From assembly GCF_007753265.1 (NCBI RefSeq), contig NZ_CP036349.1, forward strand, positions 4,745,363 to 4,809,362: a stretch of DNA of 64,000 nucleotides. The letters run 5' to 3'. Of this stretch, positions 1-8,270 are shown piece by piece. The position numbers and the translations under genes were made by a program. Every line of letters starts with the position of its first letter. Position 1 is the stretch's first letter. The notes beneath the pieces were generated by a model. It worked only from the letters and a program-made list of their open reading frames with translations. It did not search any database and was not told the DNA's origin. This stretch comes from Botrimarina mediterranea. Its GTDB lineage: Bacteria > Planctomycetota > Planctomycetia > Pirellulales > Lacipirellulaceae.

Positions 1-393
1 AACCCTGAATCCTTGCTGTTCGCCAAGACGCACGAGTGGGTCGCCGTCGCCGAGACTGGCGGCGAGAAGGTCGCCACCATCGGCATCTCCAAGCACGCCG
101 TCGAAGCGCTGACGGACCTCGTCTTCATCGAGCTGCCGAAAGTGGGCCGCTCCGTCGACGCCGAGGAGTCGTTCTGTGAAGTCGAGTCCGTCAAGGCGGT
201 TAGCGATGTCTACAGCCCGGTGACCGGCGAGGTCGTCGAGGTCAACGAGCCGCTCGCCGACCAGCTCGAAGTCCTCAGCGACGACCCCTACGGCAAGGGC
301 TGGATCGCCAAGGTCAAGATCACCGACGAGACTTCGCTCGCCGGCCTGATGGACTACGAGGCGTATGAGAAAATGTGTGCGGAAGAGGCGTGA
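1..393 (+). CDS. gcvH: Glycine cleavage system H protein (5' end off window)
   Basis: Lipoyl carrier of the glycine cleavage complex; it shuttles the aminomethyl group from P protein to T protein. The frame is open from base 1 (reading N-P-E-S before the TTG at 13), and the typical family N-terminus resembles NPE.L.F.KTHEW, so the true start lies just upstream. The lipoylation motif ESVKAVSD is present, with the modified lysine at about residue 65 counted from base 1. The protein ends at a normal length. It is followed by gcvPA after a 95-bp palindromic spacer. gcvT is probably upstream, outside the window. Confidence 0.95.
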   Translation, partial: NPESLLFAKTHEWVAVAETGGEKVATIGISKHAVEALTDLVFIELPKVGRSVDAEESFCEVESVKAVSDVYSPVTGEVVEVNEPLADQLEVLSDDPYGKGWIAKVKITDETSLAGLMDYEAYEKMCAEEA

Positions 394-407
394 CGAAGTT
401 GGAAGTG

Positions 408-485
408 CGAAGTGGGAAGTGGGAAATCCCTTTCGCTAACTCCAACGTGCTTCTTCCAACTTCCGACTTCCTACTTCCCACTTCG
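408..485. repeat. Palindrome between gcvH and gcvPA
   Basis: Perfect 13-bp inverted arms at 408-420 (CGAAGTGGGAAGT) and 473-485, with further imperfect GGAAGT/ACTTCC complementarity inside. The right arm ends three bases before the gcvPA start codon, so no Shine-Dalgarno sequence is present. This is one of many intergenic palindromes in the window. Confidence 0.75.
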
Positions 486-487
486 AC

Positions 488-1912
488 ATGCCTTTCACTT
501 ACAACACCGAAGAAGACGTCGCCGCGATGCTCCAGGCGATCGGCGTGGCGTCGATCGAAGAGCTGCTCGAGCAGGTGCCCGCCGACTTCCGGTTGCAGCG
601 GACGCTCGACCTGCCGCAGGCGATGGGGGAGATGGAGCTCGACCGCCACATGCGCGAACTCGCCGGCAAGAACGTCGGCGCCGCGTCGGGGGCGGTGTCG
701 TATCTGGGCGGCGGGACGTACGACCACTTCATCCCGGCGGTGGTCGACACGATCGCCAGCCGCGGCGAGTTCTACACCAGCTACACGCCTTATCAGGCCG
801 AGGTCGCGCAGGGCAACCTGCAGGCGATGTTCGAGTACCAGACGTTGATCACACGGCTGACGGGGCTCGATGTCTCCAACTGCAGCCTCTACGACGGCGC
901 CAGCGCCGCGGCCGAGGCGGTGATGATGGCGCTCGCCTCGGGCAAAGGCCGCACGCGCGTCGTCCTGCCGGCGAGCGTTCACCCCGAGTACCGCCAGACG
1001 ATCACGACCTACGTCTCGTGCCTCGACGCCGAGGTCGTCACCGTAGCCGCGCCGAACGGCGTGGTCGATCTCGACGAGTTGCGTTCGGTCGTCAACGACC
1101 AGACGGCGTGCGTCGTGCTCCAGCAACCGAACTTCTTCGGCTGTGTCGAAGACGCCGACGAAGCGACCCGCATCACGCACGCCGCCGGCGCGCTGATGAT
1201 CGCCGCGTTCGACCCGATCAGTCTGGGTCTCATGAAGCGGCCCGGCGATTGGGTCGGCGTTGGTGAGGGCGCCGACATCGCCGTCTGCGAAGGCCAATCA
1301 CTCGGCACGCCGATGCAGTACGGCGGGCCGTTCCTCGGCATCCTGGCGTGCCGCGAGTCGCTCGTCCGCCGCATGCCGGGCCGCATCGTCGGCCAAACAA
1401 CCGACCGCCGCGGCAAGCGCTGTTTTGTGCTGACGATGCAAACCCGTGAGCAGCACATCCGCCGCGACAAGGCGACCAGCAACGTCTGCAGCAACCAAGC
1501 CTTGTTCGCGCTGCGGGCGACGGTGTACCTCTCGTTGCTCGGCCCCGAGGGCCTCAAAGAGACGGCGCACTTGTGCCTCCAGAAGAGCCGCTACCTGGCC
1601 GAGCGCCTCGTCGAAACGGACCGTTTTGAATTGGCGTTCGCCGCGCCAACATTCAAAGAGTTCGTCCTCCGCGACCGCCAAAACAAGATCGACGACCTGA
1701 TCGCTTGCGGCTTAGCCAACGACATCCTAGCCGGCCTCCCCCTCGGTCAGTTCGACCCCGAGCTCGACGACTGCCTGCTGGTCTGCGTCACCGAGAAACG
1801 CACCCGCGAAGAGCTCGACCGCTTCGTCGAAGTCCTGACCCAAAACGCCGCCCACCCTAACGGCGGCAATCGAGCAAAATCGCCCCACTTCGAGCCGGCG
1901 TCAATTGCTTAG
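488..1912 (+). CDS. gcvPA: Glycine dehydrogenase (decarboxylating) subunit 1
   Basis: N-terminal half of the split P protein (474 residues, normal for subunit 1). Together with GcvPB it decarboxylates glycine and loads the aminomethyl group on lipoyl-GcvH. Family hallmarks include the MPFTYNTEEDVAAML start, the YLGGGTYDHFIPAVVDTI segment and the GEGADIAVCEGQSLGTPMQYGGPFLG region. The PLP lysine is in the other subunit. Gene order gcvH-gcvPA-(DUF1877)-gcvPB indicates an ancestral operon later split by an insertion. Confidence 0.96.
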   Translation: MPFTYNTEEDVAAMLQAIGVASIEELLEQVPADFRLQRTLDLPQAMGEMELDRHMRELAGKNVGAASGAVSYLGGGTYDHFIPAVVDTIASRGEFYTSYTPYQAEVAQGNLQAMFEYQTLITRLTGLDVSNCSLYDGASAAAEAVMMALASGKGRTRVVLPASVHPEYRQTITTYVSCLDAEVVTVAAPNGVVDLDELRSVVNDQTACVVLQQPNFFGCVEDADEATRITHAAGALMIAAFDPISLGLMKRPGDWVGVGEGADIAVCEGQSLGTPMQYGGPFLGILACRESLVRRMPGRIVGQTTDRRGKRCFVLTMQTREQHIRRDKATSNVCSNQALFALRATVYLSLLGPEGLKETAHLCLQKSRYLAERLVETDRFELAFAAPTFKEFVLRDRQNKIDDLIACGLANDILAGLPLGQFDPELDDCLLVCVTEKRTREELDRFVEVLTQNAAHPNGGNRAKSPHFEPASIA

Positions 1913-1917
1913 AAAGA

Positions 1918-2116
1918 GTTAACCACTGAGGCACAGAGAGCGCTAAGGAAGCACTGAGAAGTCGGTAGCTGTGGGAGGGGTCTCCAGACCCCGATTACGC
2001 GCACCACTATCAAACGGCCTGGATACCGAAATCGGGGTCTGGAGACCCCTCCCACAATCTTACGAATGAATTCGTCTCTGTGCGTCCTCCGTGCCCTTCG
2101 TGCCTCTGTGGTTAAT
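1918..2116. repeat. Nested palindrome: hairpin A1 inside a CACAGAGGCAC-type repeat
   Basis: The outer imperfect inverted repeat starts TTAACCACTGAGGCAC after the gcvPA stop and ends GTGCCTCTGTGGTTAA just before the DUF1877 gene. Inside it, perfect 26-bp arms at 1970-1995 and 2031-2056 (starting TGTGGGAGGGGTCTCC) enclose a 35-nt loop. The same hairpin family recurs at 2829-2917 and 19964-20052 with the same loop length. Confidence 0.85.
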
Positions 2117-2130
2117 CAAAGGCGTCCAAC

Positions 2131-2736
2131 ATGAGCATGATCCTCTCGCTCAAACAGGCGCCCGCGGCGACGCTCGACTTGTTGGTCCAGCGGCCCGAGT
2201 TGGCGGTTGTGTTCTGGATGAACCCCGACTTCAAGCCGGCAAAGCCGTCCGGCTTCGTCGTCTGGCTGACACGTCTCTTGGGCGGGTACACGCCGCCGAT
2301 GGAACTGCCCGAGGCGCCCAAGGAGCTCGCCCGCAATGGCGAGAGGCTCGACCTCGACAAGGCGTGGCACGCGTTGCAGTGGCTGTTGACCCAGCCGAAG
2401 AGCATGAGCGAAGGGGACGAGTGGCAAGTGCCGCCGCCCGAGGGCTTCCTGCTCGGCGCGGGTGAACCCATCGTCGGCAGCGACCACGGTTACGGCGACG
2501 AACGCGCCGCCTCGCCCGCTGAGGTTGCCGCTTTCGACGACCTGCTCAAGCGAACGCCGTGGTCCGAACTCGAGTCCCGTTTCGACGCCGACGCGCTCGC
2601 TTCCGCCCAGGTCTACCCCGACAACTGGGGCGACTCGGGAGAGGTCGATTACGTCCAGCAGTACTACAACAAACTAAAAGACTTCATCGCCGCTACCCGG
2701 TCCGAAGACCTAGGGGTGGTGATTCAACTTAGTTGA
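2131..2736 (+). CDS. DUF1877 family (YfbM-like) protein
   Basis: A 201-residue protein matching the YfbM/DUF1877 layout: an MSMI start, an L-D-x-D-K-x-W-x-x-L-x-x-L-L segment near residue 70, a GEPIVGSDHGYG turn, and a C-terminal YPDNW...YVQQYYNKLKDFIAA helix. The function of the family is not established; it is usually a small soluble cytosolic protein. It interrupts the gcv operon, with long palindromic repeats on both sides, so it looks inserted together with repeat DNA and is unlikely to be part of glycine cleavage. Confidence 0.75.
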   Translation: MSMILSLKQAPAATLDLLVQRPELAVVFWMNPDFKPAKPSGFVVWLTRLLGGYTPPMELPEAPKELARNGERLDLDKAWHALQWLLTQPKSMSEGDEWQVPPPEGFLLGAGEPIVGSDHGYGDERAASPAEVAAFDDLLKRTPWSELESRFDADALASAQVYPDNWGDSGEVDYVQQYYNKLKDFIAATRSEDLGVVIQLS

Positions 2737-2747
2737 GACCGCAATCA

Positions 2748-3021
2748 GGAGAAGGAGATAGGGGGATGAATTGGAGATAAGGGAGATGGCAACCAATGGG
2801 GCCGACCCGAATCGCCAACCCAATCAAACCTGTAGGAGGCGTCTCCGACGCCGATTACGCGCACCATCATTAAACGGCATGGATACCGGAATCGGCGTCG
2901 GAGACGCCTCCTACAGGAGACGAGAAACGCGTTGCCCACCGGGCCACTAGCCGACTCGAAGGCTTCTCCCGCGGCGGCTACGATCCCCCCGATCACCAAA
3001 ATCCCCCCAATCTCCATTCAA
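2748..3021. repeat. Repeat-rich spacer with hairpin A2
   Basis: The outer pair is GGAGATAGGGGG-like (about 2752-2790) against CCCCCCGAT...CCCCCCAATCTCC (about 2985-3018). Inside lies hairpin A2, with perfect 27-bp arms at 2829-2855 and 2891-2917 and a 35-nt loop almost identical to that of A1. The A2 stem differs from A1 at several bases, with matching changes in the opposite arm. No coding gene is seen here. Confidence 0.85.
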
Positions 3022-3031
3022 AGAATCGACT

Positions 3032-4498
3032 ATGCGTAACCACAACGACTCCCAGCTGCTGTTCGACATCTCCAAGCCCGGCCGTCGCGCGACGCGGTTG
3101 CCGGCTTGTGACGTGCCCGTTAAGCCGGTAGCGGAGCTGTTGCCGGCCGCATCGCTCGCGGCGTCGACGCCGGAGTTGCCGGAGCTGGCCGAGCCGCAGG
3201 TCGTGCGGCACTTCACCAATCTGTCGACGCTCAACATGTCGGTAGACACGCACTTCTACCCGCTCGGCTCGTGCACGATGAAGCACAACCCCAAGCGGAA
3301 CGAGCGCGCCGCGTCGTTGCCGGGGATTGTGGACCTGCACCCGTACCAACCCGAAGAGTCGATCCAGGGGATGCTGCAATTGCTCTACAAGGTGCAAGAG
3401 TACCTCTGCGAGATCTCCGGCCTCCCCGCGTGCAGCCTCCAACCCGCCGCCGGCGCGCACGGCGAGCTCACCGCTCTCTGGGTAGCGCACGCCTACTTCA
3501 AGGACAACGGGCAGGCTCACCGCACGAAGGTGCTCGTCCCCGACAACGCCCACGGCACCAACCCCGCCAGCGCCGCGATGGCGGGCTTCGACACGGTGAC
3601 CGTCAAGACGCTGATCACCGGCGCCGTCGATATGGAGGACTTCCGCAAGAAGCTCGACGACAACATCGCCGTCTTCATGATCACCAACCCGAACACGGTC
3701 GGCGTCTTCGAGCCGCAGATCGGTGAGATCGCCGCCGAGGTCCACGCCCGCGGCGGCTTGATGTATCTCGACGGCGCCAACATGAACGCGATCCTCGGCA
3801 TCTCGCGCCCCGGTGACTTCGGCGCCGACATGCAGCACTACAACCCGCACAAGACTTTCAGCGGCCCCCACGGCGGCGGCGGCCCCGGCGCGGGCCCAAT
3901 CTGTGTGGCGGAGAAGCTGCGGCCGTACTTGCCCGCTCCTGTCGTCGCTAAGCGGTCAGCTTCGGAGGGTGCGGAATACTACCTCGATTATTCGTCCACC
4001 AAGTCGATCGGTCGTGTGCGGTCGTTCTTCGGCAACGTCGGCGTGCTAGTGCGTGCTTATTGTTACATCCGTTCGCACGGTCCCGACGGTCTGCGGCGTG
4101 TCAGCGAGCAGGCGGTGCTGAACGCCAACTACTTGCTGAGCCGGGTGAAGCACTTCTTGCCGGTGCCGCAGGGCGAGCGTTGTATGCACGAGTTCGTCGC
4201 CTCGGCGAAGAAGCTCAAGACCGAGCGCGGCGTCACGGCGATGGACATCGCCAAGCGGCTCCTCGACTTCGGCTACCACGCCCCGACGATCTACTTCCCG
4301 CAGACGGTGCCCGAGGCGCTGATGTGCGAGCCAACCGAGACCGAGAGCAAAGAGACGCTCGACGCCTTCGCCGAGACCCTCTTCCGCATCACCGAAGAGT
4401 CGCCCGAGCTGCTCCACGAAGCGCCCCACACCACGGCGATTAGCCGCCCCGACGAAGTCACCGCCGCCCGCCAGCCGACGCTCTGCCACTGCGGGTAG
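3032..4498 (+). CDS. gcvPB: Glycine dehydrogenase (decarboxylating) subunit 2
   Basis: PLP-carrying half of the split P protein (488 residues). The cofactor lysine is Lys274 in NPHKTFSGPHGGGGPGAGP. Other family motifs are FYPLGSCTMKHNPK, SLQPAAGAHGE, NAHGTNPASAAMAGF and LYLDGANMNAI-like text. It forms the (AB)2 enzyme with GcvPA. The start has only a weak ribosome-binding site, and the upstream spacer is filled by repeats, so transcription may be independent of gcvPA. Confidence 0.96.
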   Translation: MRNHNDSQLLFDISKPGRRATRLPACDVPVKPVAELLPAASLAASTPELPELAEPQVVRHFTNLSTLNMSVDTHFYPLGSCTMKHNPKRNERAASLPGIVDLHPYQPEESIQGMLQLLYKVQEYLCEISGLPACSLQPAAGAHGELTALWVAHAYFKDNGQAHRTKVLVPDNAHGTNPASAAMAGFDTVTVKTLITGAVDMEDFRKKLDDNIAVFMITNPNTVGVFEPQIGEIAAEVHARGGLMYLDGANMNAILGISRPGDFGADMQHYNPHKTFSGPHGGGGPGAGPICVAEKLRPYLPAPVVAKRSASEGAEYYLDYSSTKSIGRVRSFFGNVGVLVRAYCYIRSHGPDGLRRVSEQAVLNANYLLSRVKHFLPVPQGERCMHEFVASAKKLKTERGVTAMDIAKRLLDFGYHAPTIYFPQTVPEALMCEPTETESKETLDAFAETLFRITEESPELLHEAPHTTAISRPDEVTAARQPTLCHCG

Positions 4499-4505
4499 CG
4501 ATTAT

Positions 4506-4600
4506 TCTCGCGCAGAGACGCGGAGACGCAAAGTGCTGTAGGCGAGCCGGCCACGTTAGTGGTCGGTGAACTCACGCAAAGGCGCTAAGGCGCGAAGGAT
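4506..4600. repeat. Left arms of a two-step inverted repeat (family B)
   Basis: The outer arm at 4506-4532 (TCTCGCGCAGAGACGCGGAG...) and inner arm at 4570-4598 (ACTCACGCAAAGGCG...) are matched in inverted order by 4888-4917 (inner) and 4934-4960 (outer). Together they bracket the small gene at 4601-4876. An empty version of the same two-step element lies at 7326-7513. Confidence 0.85.
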
Positions 4601-4876
4601 ATGGAGGAAGACCCTGAACTTTGGAAGAAGCTGAAGCCGGGAGATCGTGTTCGATTTTTCCGTATGCCCTCCACACTGGTTGGGTACGTTCCCGAAGAAA
4701 CTCGTCGGCTCTACGAGTGGATGGTCGAACACAAGCATGTGCTGGTTGTAGACCACTACGACACAATCGACGGCATCGACTACCCTTGGTCCGATTGGTT
4801 CGAGCCGAACTGTGAGCACTTAGAAGGCTCTCATACCATCGTGCTGAACGATGACGGCCTGGAACGCGTCAACTGA
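4601..4876 (+). CDS. Small hypothetical protein bracketed by inverted repeats
   Basis: A 91-residue ORF starting MEEDPELWKKLKPGDRVRFF and ending VLNDDGLERVN. It is acidic, aromatic-rich, and has no signal peptide or membrane segment. The KPGDRVRF text resembles the start of a small beta-barrel, but no family is recognised. The ATG follows directly on an inverted-repeat arm (GCGCGAAGGAT), which supplies GAAGG as a possible Shine-Dalgarno. It lies between gcvPB and the lipoyl ligase and appears to have entered with its flanking repeats. It may not be expressed. Confidence 0.55.
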   Translation: MEEDPELWKKLKPGDRVRFFRMPSTLVGYVPEETRRLYEWMVEHKHVLVVDHYDTIDGIDYPWSDWFEPNCEHLEGSHTIVLNDDGLERVN

Positions 4877-4887
4877 CTCTGCTGCCC

Positions 4888-4960
4888 ACCTTTGCGTCCT
4901 AGCGCCTTTGCGTGAGTCTTAATACCCGCCCCCTCTGCGTCTCCGCGTCTCTGCGCGAGA
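4888..4960. repeat. Right arms of the family B inverted repeat
   Basis: The inner arm is 4888-4917 and the outer arm 4934-4960 (ends CTCTGCGCGAGA). They are reverse complements of 4570-4598 and 4506-4532 with one or a few mismatches. The outer arm ends nine bases before the start codon of the lipoyl ligase gene. Confidence 0.85.
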
Positions 4961-4969
4961 CTTCAAACG

Positions 4970-5809
4970 ATGCCCCTCAACTGCCGGTTGATCATCGACG
5001 AGCCCGCTGACGGCGCCTGGAACATGGCGGTCGATGAGGCGCTCGTTGAGAGCGCCGTGGCCGAGGGCGTGGCCACCTTGCGGCTGTATCAGTGGCGTCC
5101 CACCCTCTCGCTAGGGTACTTCCAAAAGTACGCCGAGCGAGAGTCGCACGCCGCGAGCGCCGCCCTGCCGTGCGTGCGGCGGTCGAGCGGTGGTGGGGCG
5201 CTGGTGCATGACCGTGAGTTGACCTACTCGCTCGCGCTACCGGCGACGGCGCTGACGGGCGTCGATACGCGAAGCCTCTACTGCCAGGCGCACAAGGCAG
5301 TGATCGCGGCGGTCGCGGAACTGGGGGGCGACGCCTCGCGGTTGTCGCTCTGCGACCCCGAGAAGCAGCCCCGGCCCGAACGGGAGCCCTTCCTCTGCTT
5401 CCAGCGGCGGGCGGACGGCGACCTGCTGGTGGAAGGCCCCTTCCCGGACCAACAGGAGTCCCAGGAGGACGCGATAGGCGAACCCCGCCCCAGTGCTATG
5501 GCGGCGGGGGCCATCCGGGGCCGATACAAGGTCTGTGGCAGCGCCCAGCGGAAGCGCCGCGGGGCCCTGCTGCAACACGGCGGCGTCCTGCTGGCCCAGT
5601 CGCCCGCGGCGCCAGAACTGCCTGGGCTGGCCGAGTTGGGCGTCCTCGCCGTCAATCCGGCGGAGCTGGCGCCCGTGCTAGCCGGGCGCCTGGAAGTCGC
5701 CCTCGACCTTAGCTGCCAGCTGGGAGTCTTGCGGCCAACCGAAGCCGCGACTGCCCGGCGGATCGTTGCGGACAAGTACGGCGCCGATGCCTGGCTACGG
5801 CGGCACTAA
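4970..5809 (+). CDS. Lipoate-protein ligase / octanoyltransferase family protein (LplA/LipM-like)
   Basis: A 279-residue BPL/LPL-fold enzyme that should attach octanoate or lipoate to carrier lysines, here most obviously GcvH. Visible motifs are RRSSGGGALVHD near residue 70, the conserved Cys143 in the FLCF segment (the acyl-binding cysteine of LipM-type octanoyltransferases), and KVCGSAQRKRRGALLQHG with Lys187 and the LipM-style GSAQR.R.GA.LQHG signature. About 28 Pro/Gln/Glu/Ala-rich residues (about 155-183) are inserted just before that lysine, where relatives have a short loop. Whether it acts as ligase or transferase cannot be decided from sequence alone. Confidence 0.85.
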   Translation: MPLNCRLIIDEPADGAWNMAVDEALVESAVAEGVATLRLYQWRPTLSLGYFQKYAERESHAASAALPCVRRSSGGGALVHDRELTYSLALPATALTGVDTRSLYCQAHKAVIAAVAELGGDASRLSLCDPEKQPRPEREPFLCFQRRADGDLLVEGPFPDQQESQEDAIGEPRPSAMAAGAIRGRYKVCGSAQRKRRGALLQHGGVLLAQSPAAPELPGLAELGVLAVNPAELAPVLAGRLEVALDLSCQLGVLRPTEAATARRIVADKYGADAWLRRH

Positions 5810-6224
5810 AAAAACCGAGAGAAACCGACGCAGAATCACTGTCCCCGGCTTGCTAACAGAGGCAGCATTCCTGCTATGCTGGGAATTGGGTGGAAACTTC
5901 TCGTCACGGCAGCCCTCTCTCGGGGGGCGTGCCGGCGGTAGGTTCTGCCGCAATCCTCGCCAGACGCGAGCCATCGCTGCTGTCGCTACGTACAAATAGG
6001 TGTTGAGAGGAACAGTGCCGGCCCCTCCCAGGGACCGGGGAACCGGGCCACACGCCGGAACCGTGTGGCCGACACGAGATGAGGTGAACCCCCCGATGCC
6101 AACGAGCCGTCGCCATGTAAGGCGCCGGTTGACCGAACCTCCGCACTATTCGCTGAGAGTCCGCCGCAAGGCCCTCCTCTGACTCCCAGCCCGCCGTGCG
6201 TGTTCGAACTGGAGGAATCACGAC
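5810..6224. other. 415-bp spacer upstream of the FHA gene
   Basis: No convincing gene was found. It contains a perfect 8-bp hairpin GGCCACAC/GTGTGGCC at 6046-6070 within a GC-rich stretch, and a weak promoter-like pair TTGCTA (5850) and TATGCT (5875) with a 19-bp spacer. A structured 5' leader of the FHA gene is possible. No known riboswitch signature was recognised. Confidence 0.35.
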
Positions 6225-6947
6225 ATGAAGTTGGTGGTGCTAGCTGGAGCCAAGACGGGCGCGGCAGTCCCGATCAAGAAAGACCGATTTATCATCGGCC
6301 GGGGCAAGGACTGCACCCTGCGGGCAGGGAGTGAAGCGATCAGCCGCAACCATTGCGAGCTGCTCGTGACCGAGTCGGGCGTCACCGTCCGCGACATGGG
6401 GAGCCGCAACGGCACCTACGTCAACGACGAGAAGATCGAAGGCGTCAAGACGCTCTCCAACGGTGACAAGCTGCGGATCGGCCCGCTCGAGTTCCGCTAC
6501 GAAGCCGAGGGCGAGCTCAAGCAAGCCAAGGCGCCGAAGGTGAAGAGCGTCGGAGAAGCCGTCGCGCGTACCGCGGCGAAGGCCACCAAAGAGCCCCAGA
6601 ACTTCGAAGACGACATCAGCGACTGGTTGATCGCCGGCGAGGTCCCCACCGGCGCGGCGCCCGCCATCGGCGAGACGCTGATGATGAAGTCCGACGAGAC
6701 CCGCATCTCGCAGGAGACCGCCGACAAGATCGCCGCCGAAACGCCGACCAAGGAGCTCTCTCCCGAAGAAGCCAAGTCTGCCGAGGAGTCCGCTGAGGAC
6801 GCGGCTGAAGAGCCCGAAGCCGAAGGCGACGACAAGAAGAAAAAGAAGGGGCCCGGCAAACTCCCCTTCCAACCCCACAAGCCGCAGGCCAAAGACAGCC
6901 GCGAAGCGGCCATGCAGGTCCTCCGCGATATGGCCCGGCGTCGCTAG
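6225..6947 (+). CDS. FHA domain protein with a charged tail
   Basis: A 240-residue cytosolic protein. Residues about 1-90 form an FHA domain: IGRGKDCTLRAGS, then SRNHCELLV, then MGSRNGTYVND, the usual phosphothreonine-binding loops. The rest is a low-complexity Lys/Glu/Ala tail with a KKKKKGPGKLPFQ segment and a C-terminal DMARRR. It probably binds a phosphorylated partner, plausibly a substrate of a Ser/Thr kinase such as the one at 17218-18729, though that link is inference. The start has a good GGAGG ribosome site ten bases upstream. Confidence 0.85.
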   Translation: MKLVVLAGAKTGAAVPIKKDRFIIGRGKDCTLRAGSEAISRNHCELLVTESGVTVRDMGSRNGTYVNDEKIEGVKTLSNGDKLRIGPLEFRYEAEGELKQAKAPKVKSVGEAVARTAAKATKEPQNFEDDISDWLIAGEVPTGAAPAIGETLMMKSDETRISQETADKIAAETPTKELSPEEAKSAEESAEDAAEEPEAEGDDKKKKKGPGKLPFQPHKPQAKDSREAAMQVLRDMARRR

Positions 6948-6983
6948 GACCCTGCCGCGATAGGAATTAGACGCGCTCAACGT

Positions 6984-7262
6984 ATGAAGTCGAACGGCCC
7001 CCGCAAGAAGAAACCCACCGAACAGAAAGACGTGACGCCGCAGGTGGCGGGCGTTCTCGGTGTCGGCCTCGACGCGACCGACGGCCACAAGCGCCTCACA
7101 CGCGGCCAGGACTTCCTCCTCGCCGGCGGGTCCGAAGAGACCCACTCACGGATGCAAGAGACCATGATCAAGGTTACCGAGAAGCTCGGCGACCGCGGCA
7201 AGCGCATCCGCGACGCCTCGCCCGAAGAGCTGCGGGATTTGATTGGCGAGGCTTCGAGCTAG
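6984..7262 (+). CDS. Conserved small hypothetical protein
   Basis: A 92-residue protein beginning MKSNGPRKKKPTEQKD and containing VAGVLGVGLDATDGHKRLTRGQDFLLAGGSEE, then a helical Lys/Arg/Glu-rich C-terminus ending LRDLIGEASS. There is no signal peptide or membrane helix. It lies 36 bp downstream of the FHA gene on the same strand and is probably co-transcribed. The family was not recognised; codon use and composition look native. Confidence 0.7.
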   Translation: MKSNGPRKKKPTEQKDVTPQVAGVLGVGLDATDGHKRLTRGQDFLLAGGSEETHSRMQETMIKVTEKLGDRGKRIRDASPEELRDLIGEASS

Positions 7263-7325
7263 AGCTTGCTCGGCTTAGCCATAGTGCTTCTAGCCTCGCG
7301 CTGACCCCTATCGCAACTTGACGAC

Positions 7326-7513
7326 GTCTCGCGCAGAGACGCGGAGACGCAGAGGGTAGGCAATGAAGACTCACGCAAAGCCGCGAAGAAAAGAGTTGGA
7401 AGAAGGAACGTGACCGCAAACGACCGCGCAGGAGTGCTTATCTTTGCAACTTCGCGCCTTTGCGCGAGTCTTGATGGCACCCAGCTCTGCGACTCCGCGT
7501 CTCTGCGCGAGAC
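7326..7513. repeat. Empty copy of the two-step inverted repeat (family B)
   Basis: The outer arms are 7326-7354 and 7485-7513 (GTCTCGCGCAGAGACGCGGA..., one mismatch). The inner arms are 7367-7388 and 7450-7471 (AGACTCACGCAAAG..., two mismatches). The centre is only about 60 bp and holds no gene. This is the same architecture as 4506-4960, where the centre holds a 91-codon ORF. The rest of spacer 7263-7587 shows nothing else. Confidence 0.9.
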
Positions 7514-7587
7514 CTGCGGCAAAGGGAAGCTCAAAAAGCGAGAGGGGCCCCGCTCCCATGGAGGTTCGGAGCCCCTTCGCCTGATTC

Positions 7588-8154
7588 TCACTCCCCAAAC
7601 ATCTCGTCCGACTCGGCCAGCGCCTCGAGCGCCTCGGCCTCAGCGGCGTCCTCGATCGACGGCTCACTCGACTCGCCCCGGTTCGCCTTCAGGGCCGCCA
7701 GCTCGGCCGGCGACAGCTGCACGTAGCCCATGTCGCGGATGACCTCGAGCACCTCGCTGCACGTGGGGAACATCCGGCCGCTGCGACGCTTGTAGGCGTC
7801 CAGGGCGTTCATGAAATCGACTTCGGCGTCGCTGTAGTCGCGCTCGCAGGTCGTCGGGTCGATCTGACGGCGACGGTTCACCTTCTCACGACGCTCGAGC
7901 TTCGGCTTGGGCGCCTCGACGGGCTGCGTGGCGGCGACCTCTTCGGCGCGACGGTCGGCGGCGACGCGGCGACGGTCGAGCGTCACCTCCTCGGCGCCGG
8001 CCTTTGCCTTTGGCTTGGACTTGGAAGCGGCGGCGGGCTTCTTAGCGGACTTAGCGGGAGCCTTCGCGGACTTCTTCGCGGCGGGCTTGGCGCCGGCCTT
8101 CGTGGTGCGGGTCTTGCTGGAAGCCTTCGAAGGAGCGGTCTTGGTCTGGGCCAC
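7588..8154 (-). CDS. Lys/Ala-rich histone-H1-like protein with a C-terminal planctomycete domain
   Basis: A 188-residue protein. Residues 1-55 are a very basic Lys/Ala/Ser/Pro tail ([19 protein letters not shown]) like bacterial histone H1 mimics. Residues about 55-95 are charged ([15 protein letters not shown]). Residues about 100-150 hold a compact region, [20 protein letters not shown] then [20 protein letters not shown], that I associate with planctomycete hypothetical proteins. An acidic tail ends DEMFGE. Nucleoid association or another DNA/RNA-binding role is inferred only from the basic tail. A promoter-like pair lies upstream at 8242-8270. Confidence 0.7.
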   Translation of the reverse strand: MAQTKTAPSKASSKTRTTKAGAKPAAKKSAKAPAKSAKKPAAASKSKPKAKAGAEEVTLDRRRVAADRRAEEVAATQPVEAPKPKLERREKVNRRRQIDPTTCERDYSDAEVDFMNALDAYKRRSGRMFPTCSEVLEVIRDMGYVQLSPAELAALKANRGESSEPSIEDAAEAEALEALAESDEMFGE

Positions 8155-8241
8155 GGCGGGGTTTCCTCGGCTCGGCGGGTTAGCTTTCAGGACGGGCGTC
8201 GGTCACAGGGGAGGGCTGACCGGCGTCGCATTGGGGGACAG

Positions 8242-8270
8242 GAGCTAGCATCGACGGAACGTGTTGTCAA
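8242..8270 (-). promoter_or_regulatory. Candidate sigma70 promoter for the Lys/Ala-rich protein
   Basis: Reading the minus strand, TTGACA (8270-8265) is followed 17 bp later by TAGCTC (8247-8242), about 90 bp before the start codon at 8154. The -35 box is perfect and the -10 box poor. The rest of the divergent spacer 8155-8469 shows no gene. Confidence 0.35.

Noticed and set aside
320-1297. Long minus-strand ORF opposite gcvPA
   Set aside because: Arg/His/Asp-rich composition and full overlap with a well-matched gene on the plus strand; high-GC antisense shadow.
6000-6224. Possible riboswitch or small RNA ahead of the FHA gene
   Set aside because: One good 8-bp hairpin but no consensus of SRP, 6S, cobalamin, TPP or c-di-GMP RNAs; kept only as a spacer note.
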